Shown here: positions 40,163 to 49,035 of the stretch, in pieces | How positions within the stretch are numbered: position 1 is the first letter of the stretch | Layout: the number at the start of each line of letters is the position of its first letter | Origin: Nonomuraea rhodomycinica | Lineage (GTDB): Bacteria > Actinomycetota > Actinomycetes > Streptosporangiales > Streptosporangiaceae | DNA: 64,000 nucleotides | NCBI RefSeq assembly: GCF_013363995.1 | Contig: NZ_JABWGO010000014.1 | Location: 1 to 64,000 of the forward strand | Direction: 5' to 3' | The notes under the pieces: generated by a model | What the model was told of the DNA's origin: nothing | The model's input: the letters and a program-made list of their open reading frames with translations, nothing else | Database searches by the model: none | Made by a program: the position numbers and the translations under genes

Positions 40163-42069
40163 CTGGGCAGCCACACCCGTACGGTCCCGCCCGTCCCCAC
40201 AGTCAGTGCGCCACCATACGCGTCGGCCAGGACGTGCAGTCGTCTCCGCGCATCCCGGCTCGTCGCGCCTCCGACGAGCACACCGTCATGCCGAAAGGAC
40301 ACGGTGACCGTCCTTCCGGAGCACTCCTGTGCGACTCGGAACACACCCACCTCCAACTCGGGAACCAGGCCGCGCGGATCACCGATCTGATGCACCGCCA
40401 CCATCCGCCGCGCGGCCAGGACCGCCAACCCGGCGAGCGTCGGCGGCGGATCGTCGGCGCCCAGAGGCCGGCGCAACTCCTCCAGCAGTCCCCTCACCGC
40501 GCCGAGCCCGGCGCGGGCCTCGTCGAGCACCGTGCTGAGCCGGCCTTCCTCGGCCGCCACCACGACTGCTTCCGCATGTCGAGAGGCCGTACGACGCAGT
40601 CCCGCCGCGATCCGCTCGCGCTCCGCCCGCGCGACAGCCGACAGCCCCTGCCTGTACAGGTCGCCGGCCGCGCCGTCCGCCTCGCGACGCCGTGCTCTCA
40701 TCCGAGCCACCATCGCGCCCATCGCCCAGGCCGGCACCGCCAGAACGGCCACGCTCAGGGCGAGCACTGCCCAGACGGCAGCGCGGTCACCGCTGATGCC
40801 CGGCCCCATGGCCAGCGCCAGGCCGCCCGCCGCAGCGACGAGCAGGACCGCGAGCAGACCCCCGACCCGATCGCGACAGACGCCGAAGGCGTACACCTGC
40901 GCCAGCTCCACCCAGAAGCCCCACAGGAAAAGGTCGCCCGCGGGAATCGAAGACCATCCGGCTACCCACACCGCCCATGCGATCGGGTGGACCGACACCA
41001 TCGCCGCGAGGCTCCACAGAGGCGATCGCGTACGCCACCACAGCGGTATGGCATGCATCATGAACATCGGTACCAGCACGGTCAACTGCTCCGTGGAGAC
41101 CATCGTGGAGCCACCCGGCAGCAGGGCCGCCCCCATCGACAGCGCGAAGGCGAGCCCGACCAGCGCGGCGTCCCACGCACGCGGGCCGCGCCACCACTCG
41201 GCCCGCACCGACGGGACCTCGGCTCGAACCGGAAAACGCGCGCACACCGTCCAGCCGGAGCCGTCAGGGCCCGCCGTGAAGGTACCACCGCAGCTCGCCA
41301 CTGTCGTGACCAGCCCCGTCAGCCCAAGCCCAGAACCGAGGTCGTCATGCCGTGCCTCGCCGCCGCTGTCCCTGATCACCACTGTCAGGCTTCCGGAATC
41401 GTGCCTCACGCCGACCCACACCTGTGCCCCGCTCGCGTAGCGGGCCGCGTTGGTCAACGCCTCACGGACCACCCGGTAGGCAGCGGCCGCGACCTGCGGC
41501 GACACATGGTCAACAGTCCTGCGATAGGTGAGGCTCAGCTCCGGCCACGAGCCGATCAGCCCGTCGATCGTCGCGAGATCGGACACGGCGTTCTCCACGA
41601 CGGCCAGTTCGGCAGCGGCCAACCGGCCCTCCTGTCCGGCGTGGCTCAGGGCGTCTTCCTGGAGCCTTCGATCGGTCAAGTGCAAGGCTGAAGCAGCACT
41701 CACCGCGATGCTCGTGAGGCGGTGAGCGGCCGTGTCGTGCACTTCGGCGGCCAACCTGAGCCGCTCGGCATCCGCCGCCGCCGACCACGCCGCCGAGCGC
41801 GCCGCGCGGTACGCGACCCGCGCGTCTCGCCTCACGCGGCTCCGTCTGCGTGACCGGCCGAACGCCCAGGTGATCGCCACCAGACCACCTGACAGCAGCG
41901 CCAGTCCGCCCACGGACCGCAGCGACCCTCCGGCCATCGCGGCCTCGCCCGCCACCGCCACAACGATCACGCCCGCCGCTACGGCCGCGGCTCCCGCGGT
42001 GCGTCGAACGGCGATGCCGTACAGAATCATGGCTCCGACGAGGAGGGTCCACGACACGACGCCCACCAC
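40159..42069 (-). CDS. Tandem-duplicated HisKA_3 sensor histidine kinase (second half degenerate)
   Basis: A 636-residue protein built from two kinase units. Unit 1 has two membrane helices, a dimerisation helix with phospho-acceptor His111 (RLRLAAEVHDTAAHRLTSIA) and a HATPase domain (VVREALTNAARYASGAQVWV, SGLGLTGLV). Unit 2 starts near residue 300 with five or six membrane helices, then a DHp-like helix RERIAAGLRRTASRHAEAVV, in which the ELHD-type His is replaced by arginine, and a degenerate ATPase (VFRVAQECSGRTVTVSFRHD) lacking the N box. Unit 1 should be catalytic and unit 2 a sensing/structural module. The GTG at 42069 may be shifted one codon. Confidence 0.8.
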   Translation of the reverse strand: MVGVVSWTLLVGAMILYGIAVRRTAGAAAVAAGVIVVAVAGEAAMAGGSLRSVGGLALLSGGLVAITWAFGRSRRRSRVRRDARVAYRAARSAAWSAAADAERLRLAAEVHDTAAHRLTSIAVSAASALHLTDRRLQEDALSHAGQEGRLAAAELAVVENAVSDLATIDGLIGSWPELSLTYRRTVDHVSPQVAAAAYRVVREALTNAARYASGAQVWVGVRHDSGSLTVVIRDSGGEARHDDLGSGLGLTGLVTTVASCGGTFTAGPDGSGWTVCARFPVRAEVPSVRAEWWRGPRAWDAALVGLAFALSMGAALLPGGSTMVSTEQLTVLVPMFMMHAIPLWWRTRSPLWSLAAMVSVHPIAWAVWVAGWSSIPAGDLFLWGFWVELAQVYAFGVCRDRVGGLLAVLLVAAAGGLALAMGPGISGDRAAVWAVLALSVAVLAVPAWAMGAMVARMRARRREADGAAGDLYRQGLSAVARAERERIAAGLRRTASRHAEAVVVAAEEGRLSTVLDEARAGLGAVRGLLEELRRPLGADDPPPTLAGLAVLAARRMVAVHQIGDPRGLVPELEVGVFRVAQECSGRTVTVSFRHDGVLVGGATSRDARRRLHVLADAYGGALTVGTGGTVRVWLPR

Positions 42070-42308
42070 CCGATCATGCCATGGCGTGCTTGCGCTCCTC
42101 GATCACCTCGGCACCGGAACATGGGCGCTCGGCGGCATCGGCGGCTACCCCACGGGCTCCTCGCAGCGCCGACGGCAGGAGGCAGCTCAGCTCAGCATGA
42201 CCCCAGCAATCGGTCATGGTCGGCCACCACTGGGGCCTTTGCCGCTCCGCTCACGCGCGCGAGCCGCGGAGACTACGTCGCCCCGAACATGTGATCGGGA
42301 AGCAGAGG

Positions 42309-43115
42309 TCAGTGCCCCGTTCCCGCCTGGTCCATCATCGAGCCGATCGTCATGGCCATCCGCCGTCGGCTGACCAGTCGTCCCGCTTGCGCCATCAGCC
42401 GGTTCCTCGTGCCCGTGATCACGCTGGGGGGCGGGGTGCGCCGGTCGAGGGCCTTCAGGGCGATCGTGACGACCTCGTCGGGGCGCATCCGGCTGGTGCC
42501 GCCGTCGGCCTGGGCACCGGCGACGTCGAAGAACTCGGTCTCGGTGGCACCTGGCGACAGCGCCATCACGCGCAGCCCGGTGCCGCGTGATTCGTACCAG
42601 AGCGCCTCGGTGAAGCTGAGCACGAACGCCTTGGTCGCGCCGTAGACGGCCATGGTGGGGGTGGCCTGGTAGGCCGCCATGCTCGCGACGTTGACGAGCA
42701 CGCCGCCCCCGTGGGCGCGCAGCCGTTCGATGAAGACGCGGCTGAGGGCGACGAGAGTGGTGACGTTGACGGCGATCTCCGCCTCCAGCCGCTGCGGGTC
42801 CTCTTGGTGGAACGGCGCGTTGGTGGCGAAGCCGGCGTTGTTGATCAGGCCGGTGACGGTGAGGCCGCGCCGGGTGAGTGCGGTGTCGAGCGCCGCGGCG
42901 ACACCGGGAGTGGCCAGGTCCATGGCGATCGGGGTGGCGGTGATCCGGTACGTGGTCGCGAGCTCGTCCGCGAGGTGTTCGAGCCGGTCCAGCCGCCGGG
43001 CGACGAGCACGACGTCGGAACCGCGTGCGGCAAGCTGCCGGGCGAACTCGGCGCCGATACCTGCGCTGGCGCCGGTGATGAGGGTGGTCTGGCCGTGGTA
43101 GTCCACGGGGGTCAT
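42309..43115 (-). CDS. SDR-family oxidoreductase (DltE/YdfG-like)
   Basis: A 268-residue classical SDR: TGASAGIGAEFARQLAARG at residues 14-32, the NAG motif in LINNAGFATNAPF, catalytic Ser in NVASMAAYQA, YGATK with Tyr and Lys near 157-161, and SPGATETEFFDV. Arg in VLVARRLDRLE favours NADP(H). Start ATG 43115 is preceded by GGAGGAG. The gene is divergent from a TetR regulator with a palindromic operator between them, an arrangement in which TetR represses the SDR. Substrate unknown. Confidence 0.9.
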   Translation of the reverse strand: MTPVDYHGQTTLITGASAGIGAEFARQLAARGSDVVLVARRLDRLEHLADELATTYRITATPIAMDLATPGVAAALDTALTRRGLTVTGLINNAGFATNAPFHQEDPQRLEAEIAVNVTTLVALSRVFIERLRAHGGGVLVNVASMAAYQATPTMAVYGATKAFVLSFTEALWYESRGTGLRVMALSPGATETEFFDVAGAQADGGTSRMRPDEVVTIALKALDRRTPPPSVITGTRNRLMAQAGRLVSRRRMAMTIGSMMDQAGTGH

Positions 43116-43166
43116 GGCTCCTCCAGGGGTTCGGTTCGGGACAACGGGTGCCACCGTAAGCCTCTC

Positions 43167-43181
43167 TGGCACTGAGTGTCA
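43167..43181. promoter_or_regulatory. TetR-type operator between SDR and TetR genes
   Basis: TGGCACTGAGTGTCA has arms TGGCACT/AGTGTCA matching at 6 of 7 positions around a central G. It lies 30 bases from the TetR ATG and about 50 from the SDR ATG, typical for repressing both divergent genes. Confidence 0.7.
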
Positions 43182-43210
43182 AAGAGTCACTGGGGTGCTA
43201 TGATGCAGGC

Positions 43211-43819
43211 ATGCCGACGACCCCTGATCAGAAGCTCTGGGCCCGCACCCGCCAGGCCGTCCACGCGGAGGTCGCCCGAACCGCGATGAGCCTGTTCTTG
43301 GAGCGCGGTTTCGAGGCGACCACGATCGACGACATCGCCGCGGCGGCCGGCATCTCCCGGCGCTCCTTCTTCCGCTACTTCGGCACCAAGGAGGACATCG
43401 TGCTCGGCGACCTCGCCGCCCGGGGCGAGCTGATCCGCAAGGAGCTGGAAGCCAGGCCCGCCACCGAGGACGCCTGGACCGCCCTTCTCAACGCGCTGCG
43501 CCACACGCCTCGGCCCGGCCAGGACGACGCGACCACGTTGCAGATCTCGAAGATGCTCTACGGGACCCCGTCCCTGCGGGCCCGCAGCCTCGAGAAACAC
43601 CTCCAATGGCAGGCTCTGCTCACCCCGGAGATCCGCCGCCGCCTCGGCGTCGCGCCGGACGACGAGCACGACCTGCGCGCCGACGCGATCGTCGCCTGCG
43701 TCCTCACCTGCCTTGACGTCGCGGGCGAGGCCTGGACCAGGAGCGATGGCAGTCAGTCGCTGGAAGACCTGGTCCTCATGGCGGTCGCGGCAGTGCGCGG
43801 AAGCGCGGCAGACACCTGA
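43211..43819 (+). CDS. TetR/AcrR-family transcriptional regulator
   Basis: A 202-residue protein with the N-terminal TetR DNA-binding domain: AVHAEVARTAMSLFLERGFE, then the helix-turn-helix TIDDIAAAAGISRRSFFRYF around residues 35-56 and GTKEDIVLGDL. The C-terminal ligand domain is helical. It probably represses the divergent SDR and itself through the 15-bp palindrome at 43167. The inducer is unknown but is likely related to the SDR substrate. Confidence 0.9.
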   Translation: MPTTPDQKLWARTRQAVHAEVARTAMSLFLERGFEATTIDDIAAAAGISRRSFFRYFGTKEDIVLGDLAARGELIRKELEARPATEDAWTALLNALRHTPRPGQDDATTLQISKMLYGTPSLRARSLEKHLQWQALLTPEIRRRLGVAPDDEHDLRADAIVACVLTCLDVAGEAWTRSDGSQSLEDLVLMAVAAVRGSAADT

Positions 43820-43864
43820 AGCAAGCATGTGGGCGCTCTCCAACTGTGGCAGTCGCGGCAGCAA

Positions 43865-43990
43865 AACGGCTCATCGTTCCTCGCCCGCCTCCAGCGCGGC
43901 GAATCCATCCGCACCATCGCCGCCGGCGTCAAGGTCTCCGTCGGCGTCGTCCACAAGACCCTGACGGCCGCCCATGCGGAACAACAGCAG
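43865..43990 (+). pseudogene. Short HTH-containing fragment
   Basis: A stretch FLARLQRGESIRTIAAGVKV followed by SVGVVHKTLTAAHAEQQQ reads as a helix-turn-helix typical of recombinase or Trp-repressor-like proteins. Nothing recognisable lies before or after, so it is a relic or a fortuitous frame. Confidence 0.3.
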
Positions 43991-44939
43991 AGAAGGACGC
44001 CGGATAGGGCGCCGGTGCGTCTTCAGCGGAGCCCGGCTGTCCCATCCGGACGGCATCGCCCTGAACGCGGAGAGGCTCGGTGTCGAGGGCGGGCTGCGCC
44101 TCGATGACGGCTTCTCGGCCGAAGGTGAAGTCCTTCTGCGCGGAGCCCGCGTGGCCGGCTCGCTCCGTTTCGCGCAGGCGAGCCTCGCCAATCCGGGAAG
44201 AGGCGCGCTGAACGCCTGGCTGATGGAGATCGGCAGCGGACTGCGGATCACACCGGGTTTTGTGGCGAACGGAGAGGTCTTTCTGGACTCCACCCAGGTC
44301 CGCGGATCGGTCAACCTCGACGGTGACCTTCACCTTCGTGGTGTGGAAGCGGCTTCGCTGAAGATCGGGCCCCGGACGTAACTGCTGCGGGCCGTCGACC
44401 TCCGCCACAGTCGGGTCGGCGTGCTCGATGACGCTCCCACCCGGTGGCCTGCTCACGTCCTGATGAACGGCTTCACCTATGACAGCCTGGAGGCTCCCCC
44501 GCCTGTCCAGGAGCGACTCGACTGGCTGGCCGGGGAGGCCTACCAACCTCAACCCCATGAGCAGTTGGCCGCCGTCTACCGCCGGCAGGGCCACGATGAG
44601 GCTGCTCGGGACGTGCTGCTGGCCAAACAGCGTCGCCGCCGGTCTGGGCCGCGCGCGCTCTGGCTCGCAGCCCTTCTCCTTGTCGGCACGGTCGTTTTCA
44701 CCGCCCACCAGCCACTGGCCTTCCAAGCCGGGCGAGGCTCCCTCCTTCAACGCCTTCCTCTACACCCTGGACCTGCTCCTCCCGATCATCAGGGCCCGCG
44801 CGGCGCACAACAGTGGCTCGCCGCGGCGCTGATCACTGCGGGGTGGATCCTCGCAACGACCATCCTGCAGGCCTCACTCGCGCACTCTCCCGCCAATAAC
44901 GCGACCGGAAGCGGCCACCTCGACGCCGGCCCCGGGTGA
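43974..44939 (+). pseudogene. Decayed pentapeptide/bactofilin-like membrane oxidoreductase-type gene
   Basis: Repeat-rich first part (GIALNAERLGVEGGLRLDDG, EVLLRGARVAGSLRFAQASL, NGEVFLDSTQVRGSVNLDGD) belongs to an actinobacterial family loosely annotated as membrane-associated oxidoreductase. An in-frame TAA at 44379-44381 interrupts it; the same frame resumes with LLRAVDLRHSRVGVLDDAPT and PQPHEQLAAVYRRQGHDEAA. A deletion then removes the helices expected before LWLAALLLVGTVVFTAHQPL, and a frameshift follows (GEAPSFNAFLYTLDLLLPII in another frame, then QQWLAAALITAGWILATT back). A nonsense codon, a deletion and two frameshifts indicate a dead gene. Confidence 0.7.
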
Positions 44940-44960
44940 CGCGGACCCGAGTGGGAGGCC

Positions 44961-47768
44961 TCAGGCCGGCACCTGGTCGTGGCGCCTGTCAGCCGGCAGG
45001 GTGCCTTCGACCACGTCGCGCAGCTGCGACCGGGCGGTGACGCCCAGTTTGGGGAACACCCGGTAGAGATGGGAGCCGACCGTGCGCGGCGAGAGGTAGA
45101 GCCTTTCGCCGATCTCACGGTTGGTCAGGCCGCGCGCCGCGAGCCGGACGATCTGCTGCTGCTGGGGACTGAGCTCGGTGAAAGCACTGGGCACGACGCC
45201 GCCGGCGGCCTCGATGCCGGCCGCTCGCAGCTCCGCCTTCGCCCGCTCGGTCCACGGGCGCGCGCCGAGCCGCCGGAAGGTGTCGAGTGCGGCGGTCAGC
45301 AGCGGGCGGGCCTCGGCGATGCGCCGTCGCCTCCTGAGCCACTCGCCGTACTCCAGCCGGGTCTGGGCCCGCTCGAACGGCCATTGCTCGCCCGTGTCGC
45401 CCGCCAGCGCCGCCCGGAAGCAGGGTTCGGCGTGGTCGGGTTCGGCGAGCAGGGCGCGGCCCCGGTCGAGCAGCGCGGCGATCCGCGCCGACCTGTTCGG
45501 CCCGAGCCGCCGCGCCGACCGCTCCAGCAGTTCGGCGGCGTCCGCCCGCCGCCCCCGGCGCACGGCCGCCGCGGCGAGTTCGCCCAGGACGGTATAGGAG
45601 ACGTGGTAGTGAACCGGGTCGCCGTCGTCGGTGAAGGCGGAGCGGAACTGCGCGTACGCGGTGTCGTAGTCGCCCTCGGCCACGGCGGCCAGGCCCAGGG
45701 CCCGGCGGGCGAAGACGGCGACGGAGCGGCTCTCCAGCGGGTCGACGAGGACCAGCGCTCGCTCGGCGCGGCCCCGCGCCTCGTCCGCCTCGCCGAGCAG
45801 CGCGAGCGCCGTCGCGTCGAGCACGTGCGCGCACGCCTCGGCGTGGCCCAGCCCGGCCACCGAGGCCGTCGCCGAGATCTCGGCGGCCACCGACCGGGCC
45901 TCGGCCCACCGGCCCTGCTCCAGGTAGGTCCAGCCGACCGCGCTGCCCAGCCCGTCCGGCAGCGAGCCGTAGGCCTGCCACCGCTCGTACGCCTCGTCGA
46001 AGGTCCTGGCGGCCAGCGCGGTCTCGTCCAGGACCCAGGCCACGATGGCGAGCGCGGTCAGGCTGCCGGGGTCGTCCTTGGCGCCGGCGATGAGTGCGGG
46101 CAGCGCCGGGGCGAGCGCGGCGCCCGCGCCGCCCGGGTCGCACACGGCCCGCACCCAGGCGTGCAGGGCGCCACTGCCTGGGGAGCCGGGCAGGGCGGAG
46201 AGCAGGTTCGCGATCCGGTGCCGCTGGGACTCCTCGCCCGAGTAGTAGCGGACCACCGCGGCCGCGGCGAGCGCGTCGAGCGCGTGGGGCGAGCCGGTGG
46301 CCGCCGCCTGTTCGGCGATGCGGGTCAGCAGGGCGAAGGCCGCCGCGTGGGGCCGGCGCAGGGCCATGAGCTGCCCGGTGGCCAGCGCGGCCCTGCTGAT
46401 CAGCGCCGGGTCGTCGCTGTGCTCGCGGACCTCGGCGGCCAGGCGTTCCACCCAGCCGAGCTGGCCGGTGAACACGGCCATGGCGGCGGCCTCGGTCAGC
46501 AGCCGCGCCTGGTCCGAGCGGCGCGGACTCAGCTCCGCGGCGCGCTGCAGAGCGGCGGCGGCGGCCGCGTGGCCGCCCCGGCGCCGCGCCCGGTCGGCCG
46601 TCCGTCGCAGGGCGGCCGACACCTCCTCGTCGGGACGCGTGGTCGCGGCGGCGAGGTGCCAGGCCCGGCGGTCGGGCTCCTCGCTCAGCTTCGCCAGGGC
46701 CAGATGCGCCTGCCTGCGCTCCTCGAAGGAGGCGGCGTGGTAGACGGCCGAGCGGATGAGCGGGTGACGGAAGGAGATCCGGGGGCCGTCCTGGCGTACG
46801 AGATCGGCCCGCTCCGCGGGCGCCCACGCCCGGTCGCCCGCCTCGGGGAGCCCGCGGGAGGCCGTCGGCGCGTCGGCCCCGTCGGCGGCGGCGAGCAGCA
46901 GCAGGGCGCGGCGGGTCGCCTCCGGCAGAAGCGCCGCCTGCCCGGCGAAGATCCGCTCCAGCCGGTCGGTGACGGGCAGCGGGCCCTCCACGCCGCTGCC
47001 GCCGGGGTGCAAGCTCGCGCCGGCGCGGGCGAGTTCGACCAGGGCCAGTGGATTGCCGGCCGCCTCCTGCAGGATCCGCACCCGGGCCCGGCCGGTGGGC
47101 GGAACCGGCTGCCGGTCGAGCAGCCGGTTCGCCGCCTCACCGCTCAGCGGGCCGAGCTCCAGGCGCCGGTAGCCCTTGTCGAGCCCGGGCAGCGCGGCCG
47201 CGGCGCGCACGCCCACCAGCAGCGTGACGGGTTCGCTGTCCATCCGCCGGGCCACGAAGGACAGAACGTCCAGCGACGCGCGGTCGATCCACTGGGCGTC
47301 GTCGACCACCACGAGCAGCGGCGCCGGCTCCGCCAGGTCCGACACCAGGGTGAGAACGGCCTGGCCGACGAGCATGCCGTCGGGGGCCTCGGTGCCCTCC
47401 TCCAGCCCCAGGACGGTCCCGAGCGCCGCGCGCTGCCGCGGCGGCAGGCCGTCCAGCTCGGCGAGCACGGGACGGAGCAGCTGATGCAGGCCCGCGAACG
47501 CCAGGTGCGCCTCGGACTCGCTGCCGAGCGCCCGCAGCACCCGCCCGCCCTCGCCCCGCACGCGGCCGGCCGCGAAGCCGAGCAGCACGCTCTTGCCGGC
47601 ACCGGGCTCGCCCGTGAGGATCAGCACCTCGCCGTGGGACCGGCCGGCGGCGATGCGCCGCAGGATTTCCGCGGTTTCGGTTTCCCGGCCCACCACCGAC
47701 ACGTCGTGTTCGCGTGCCGATCCTTGCGCCGTTCCACCTTTTTCCACGGATTCTCCATGAATTGCCAT
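44961..47768 (-). CDS. LuxR-family LAL regulator with N-terminal STAND ATPase
   Basis: A 935-residue regulator. Walker A LTGEPGAGKSVLL lies at residues 51-63, Walker B LLVVVDDAQWIDRASLDVLS near 150-165, and a long TPR-like region fills 350-850. The C-terminal LuxR helix-turn-helix (ELSPQQQQIVRLAARGLTNR, then LSPRTVGSHLYRVFPKLG) spans about 865-925. LAL proteins are large ATP-dependent activators of catabolic or secondary-metabolite operons. It is divergent from the MBL-FUSC-MBL-esterase set, which is its most likely target. Several starts are possible near 47768; the first Met is used. Confidence 0.9.
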   Translation of the reverse strand: MAIHGESVEKGGTAQGSAREHDVSVVGRETETAEILRRIAAGRSHGEVLILTGEPGAGKSVLLGFAAGRVRGEGGRVLRALGSESEAHLAFAGLHQLLRPVLAELDGLPPRQRAALGTVLGLEEGTEAPDGMLVGQAVLTLVSDLAEPAPLLVVVDDAQWIDRASLDVLSFVARRMDSEPVTLLVGVRAAAALPGLDKGYRRLELGPLSGEAANRLLDRQPVPPTGRARVRILQEAAGNPLALVELARAGASLHPGGSGVEGPLPVTDRLERIFAGQAALLPEATRRALLLLAAADGADAPTASRGLPEAGDRAWAPAERADLVRQDGPRISFRHPLIRSAVYHAASFEERRQAHLALAKLSEEPDRRAWHLAAATTRPDEEVSAALRRTADRARRRGGHAAAAAALQRAAELSPRRSDQARLLTEAAAMAVFTGQLGWVERLAAEVREHSDDPALISRAALATGQLMALRRPHAAAFALLTRIAEQAAATGSPHALDALAAAAVVRYYSGEESQRHRIANLLSALPGSPGSGALHAWVRAVCDPGGAGAALAPALPALIAGAKDDPGSLTALAIVAWVLDETALAARTFDEAYERWQAYGSLPDGLGSAVGWTYLEQGRWAEARSVAAEISATASVAGLGHAEACAHVLDATALALLGEADEARGRAERALVLVDPLESRSVAVFARRALGLAAVAEGDYDTAYAQFRSAFTDDGDPVHYHVSYTVLGELAAAAVRRGRRADAAELLERSARRLGPNRSARIAALLDRGRALLAEPDHAEPCFRAALAGDTGEQWPFERAQTRLEYGEWLRRRRRIAEARPLLTAALDTFRRLGARPWTERAKAELRAAGIEAAGGVVPSAFTELSPQQQQIVRLAARGLTNREIGERLYLSPRTVGSHLYRVFPKLGVTARSQLRDVVEGTLPADRRHDQVPA

Positions 47769-47971
47769 TCGCTCGGATAACGCGTGTTCTCAACGTGTGC
47801 GACGCCCCGGACTATTCCGGCCGGCCGAGGTCTGTAGTGCAGTCGGGTGACTGATACCGGCCGGCGCCTGCCCTGAGCACGATGGTCGGTATCCGGAAAG
47901 CGGCCTGACCTGACCCTGCGTGGGTGCGGATGAGGGCGGGACGCGATGAATGATTCCATCGGAGTGCGGAA
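47769..47971. promoter_or_regulatory. Divergent regulatory region between LAL regulator and MBL operon
   Basis: About 200 non-coding bases containing both leaders. GGAG and GCGGA precede the ATG at 47972. I find no clear palindrome by eye. Confidence 0.4.
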
Positions 47972-49000
47972 ATGAGCAGCGTAAATCCTTCACCTTCCCT
48001 GACCCGGCGCGGGTTCGTCGCAGCCGCGGCGGGCCTCGGCGCCGCCGGGCTGCTGGGCGGCGCGCCGGCCCGCCCGGCCGCCGCGGCGGCCACGAAGGTC
48101 GAGACGATCCGGCTGGGCAAGGTCACCGTCACCCGCGTCATGGAGTTCAGCGGGCCCGTCGGGCTGACGTCGCGCGAGTTCTTCCCCGGCAGTCCGAAGG
48201 AGCTGTGGGAGGAGAACGAGGACTGGCTGAGCCCGGACTTCTGGAAGCCGGGCACCGACATGGTCCACTCCGCCCTGCAGACCTGGGTACTGCGCAGCGA
48301 GGGCAGGACGATCCTGGTCGACACCGGCGCCGGGAACGACAAGTTCCGCCCGTACGCCAGGCAGTGGCAGTACATGGACACGAACTTCCTGCGCCGGCTG
48401 TCCCGCGCGGGCGTCCGGCCGCAGGACGTCGACGTCGTCGTCAACACCCACCTGCACAACGACCACGTCGGCTGGAACACCCGGCGCGAAGGCCGTGACT
48501 GGGTGCCGACCTTCCCCAACGCCACCTACCTGATCCCGAAGGTCGAATTCGACTTCTGGAACCCCGCCGGCCCGGTGCGGCCGAAGTACAGGCAGGGCAA
48601 TCAGAACGTCTGGGAGGACAGTGTGCTGCCGGTGCACCAGGCCGGCCTGGTGCAGCTGTGGGAGGACTCCCACACCCTCGGCCCGGGCCTGAAGCTGAAC
48701 CTCGCCGCCGGGCACACTCCCGGCTCCTGCGTGCTGCGGCTGGAGTCCGGCCGTGACAGGGCGGTGTTCATCGGCGACCTGCTGCACACCCCGCTGCAGC
48801 TCGAACACCCCGAGTTCAACAGCTGCTTCGAGGAGGACGAGAAGCAGGCGCTCGCCACCCGGCGCCGCGAACTGGAGTGGGCCGCCGACCACAAGGCGCT
48901 CATCCTGCCCGCGCACCTTCCCGGCCACGGCGCCGCCGAGGTGGAGCGCAGCGGCAGCCACTTCAAGATCAAAAAATGGGCGGGTTTCAGCCGCGGCTGA
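47972..49000 (+). CDS. Tat-exported metallo-beta-lactamase-fold hydrolase (AHL-lactonase-like)
   Basis: A 342-residue enzyme. Residues 1-40 form a Tat signal with twin arginines at 12-13 (SLTRRGFVAAAAGLGAAG). The MBL metal-binding motif HLHNDHVGW (about 161-169) supplies HxHxDH; downstream ligands are His in AAGHTPGSC, Asp in IGDLLHTPL and His in PAHLPGHG. Two-metal hydrolases of this type open lactones or cleave esters and phosphoesters. Tat export implies metal loading and folding in the cytoplasm. First gene of a four-gene set; a paralogue lacking the signal lies two genes downstream. Confidence 0.9.
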   Translation: MSSVNPSPSLTRRGFVAAAAGLGAAGLLGGAPARPAAAAATKVETIRLGKVTVTRVMEFSGPVGLTSREFFPGSPKELWEENEDWLSPDFWKPGTDMVHSALQTWVLRSEGRTILVDTGAGNDKFRPYARQWQYMDTNFLRRLSRAGVRPQDVDVVVNTHLHNDHVGWNTRREGRDWVPTFPNATYLIPKVEFDFWNPAGPVRPKYRQGNQNVWEDSVLPVHQAGLVQLWEDSHTLGPGLKLNLAAGHTPGSCVLRLESGRDRAVFIGDLLHTPLQLEHPEFNSCFEEDEKQALATRRRELEWAADHKALILPAHLPGHGAAEVERSGSHFKIKKWAGFSRG

Positions 49001-49035
49001 CCCCCGGCGGCTCTGCAGCTCACGGAAGGATCGTC

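Noticed and set aside
44979-47780. 933-codon plus-strand frame opposite the LAL regulator
   Set aside because: Antisense artefact of third-position GC bias; no recognisable motif.
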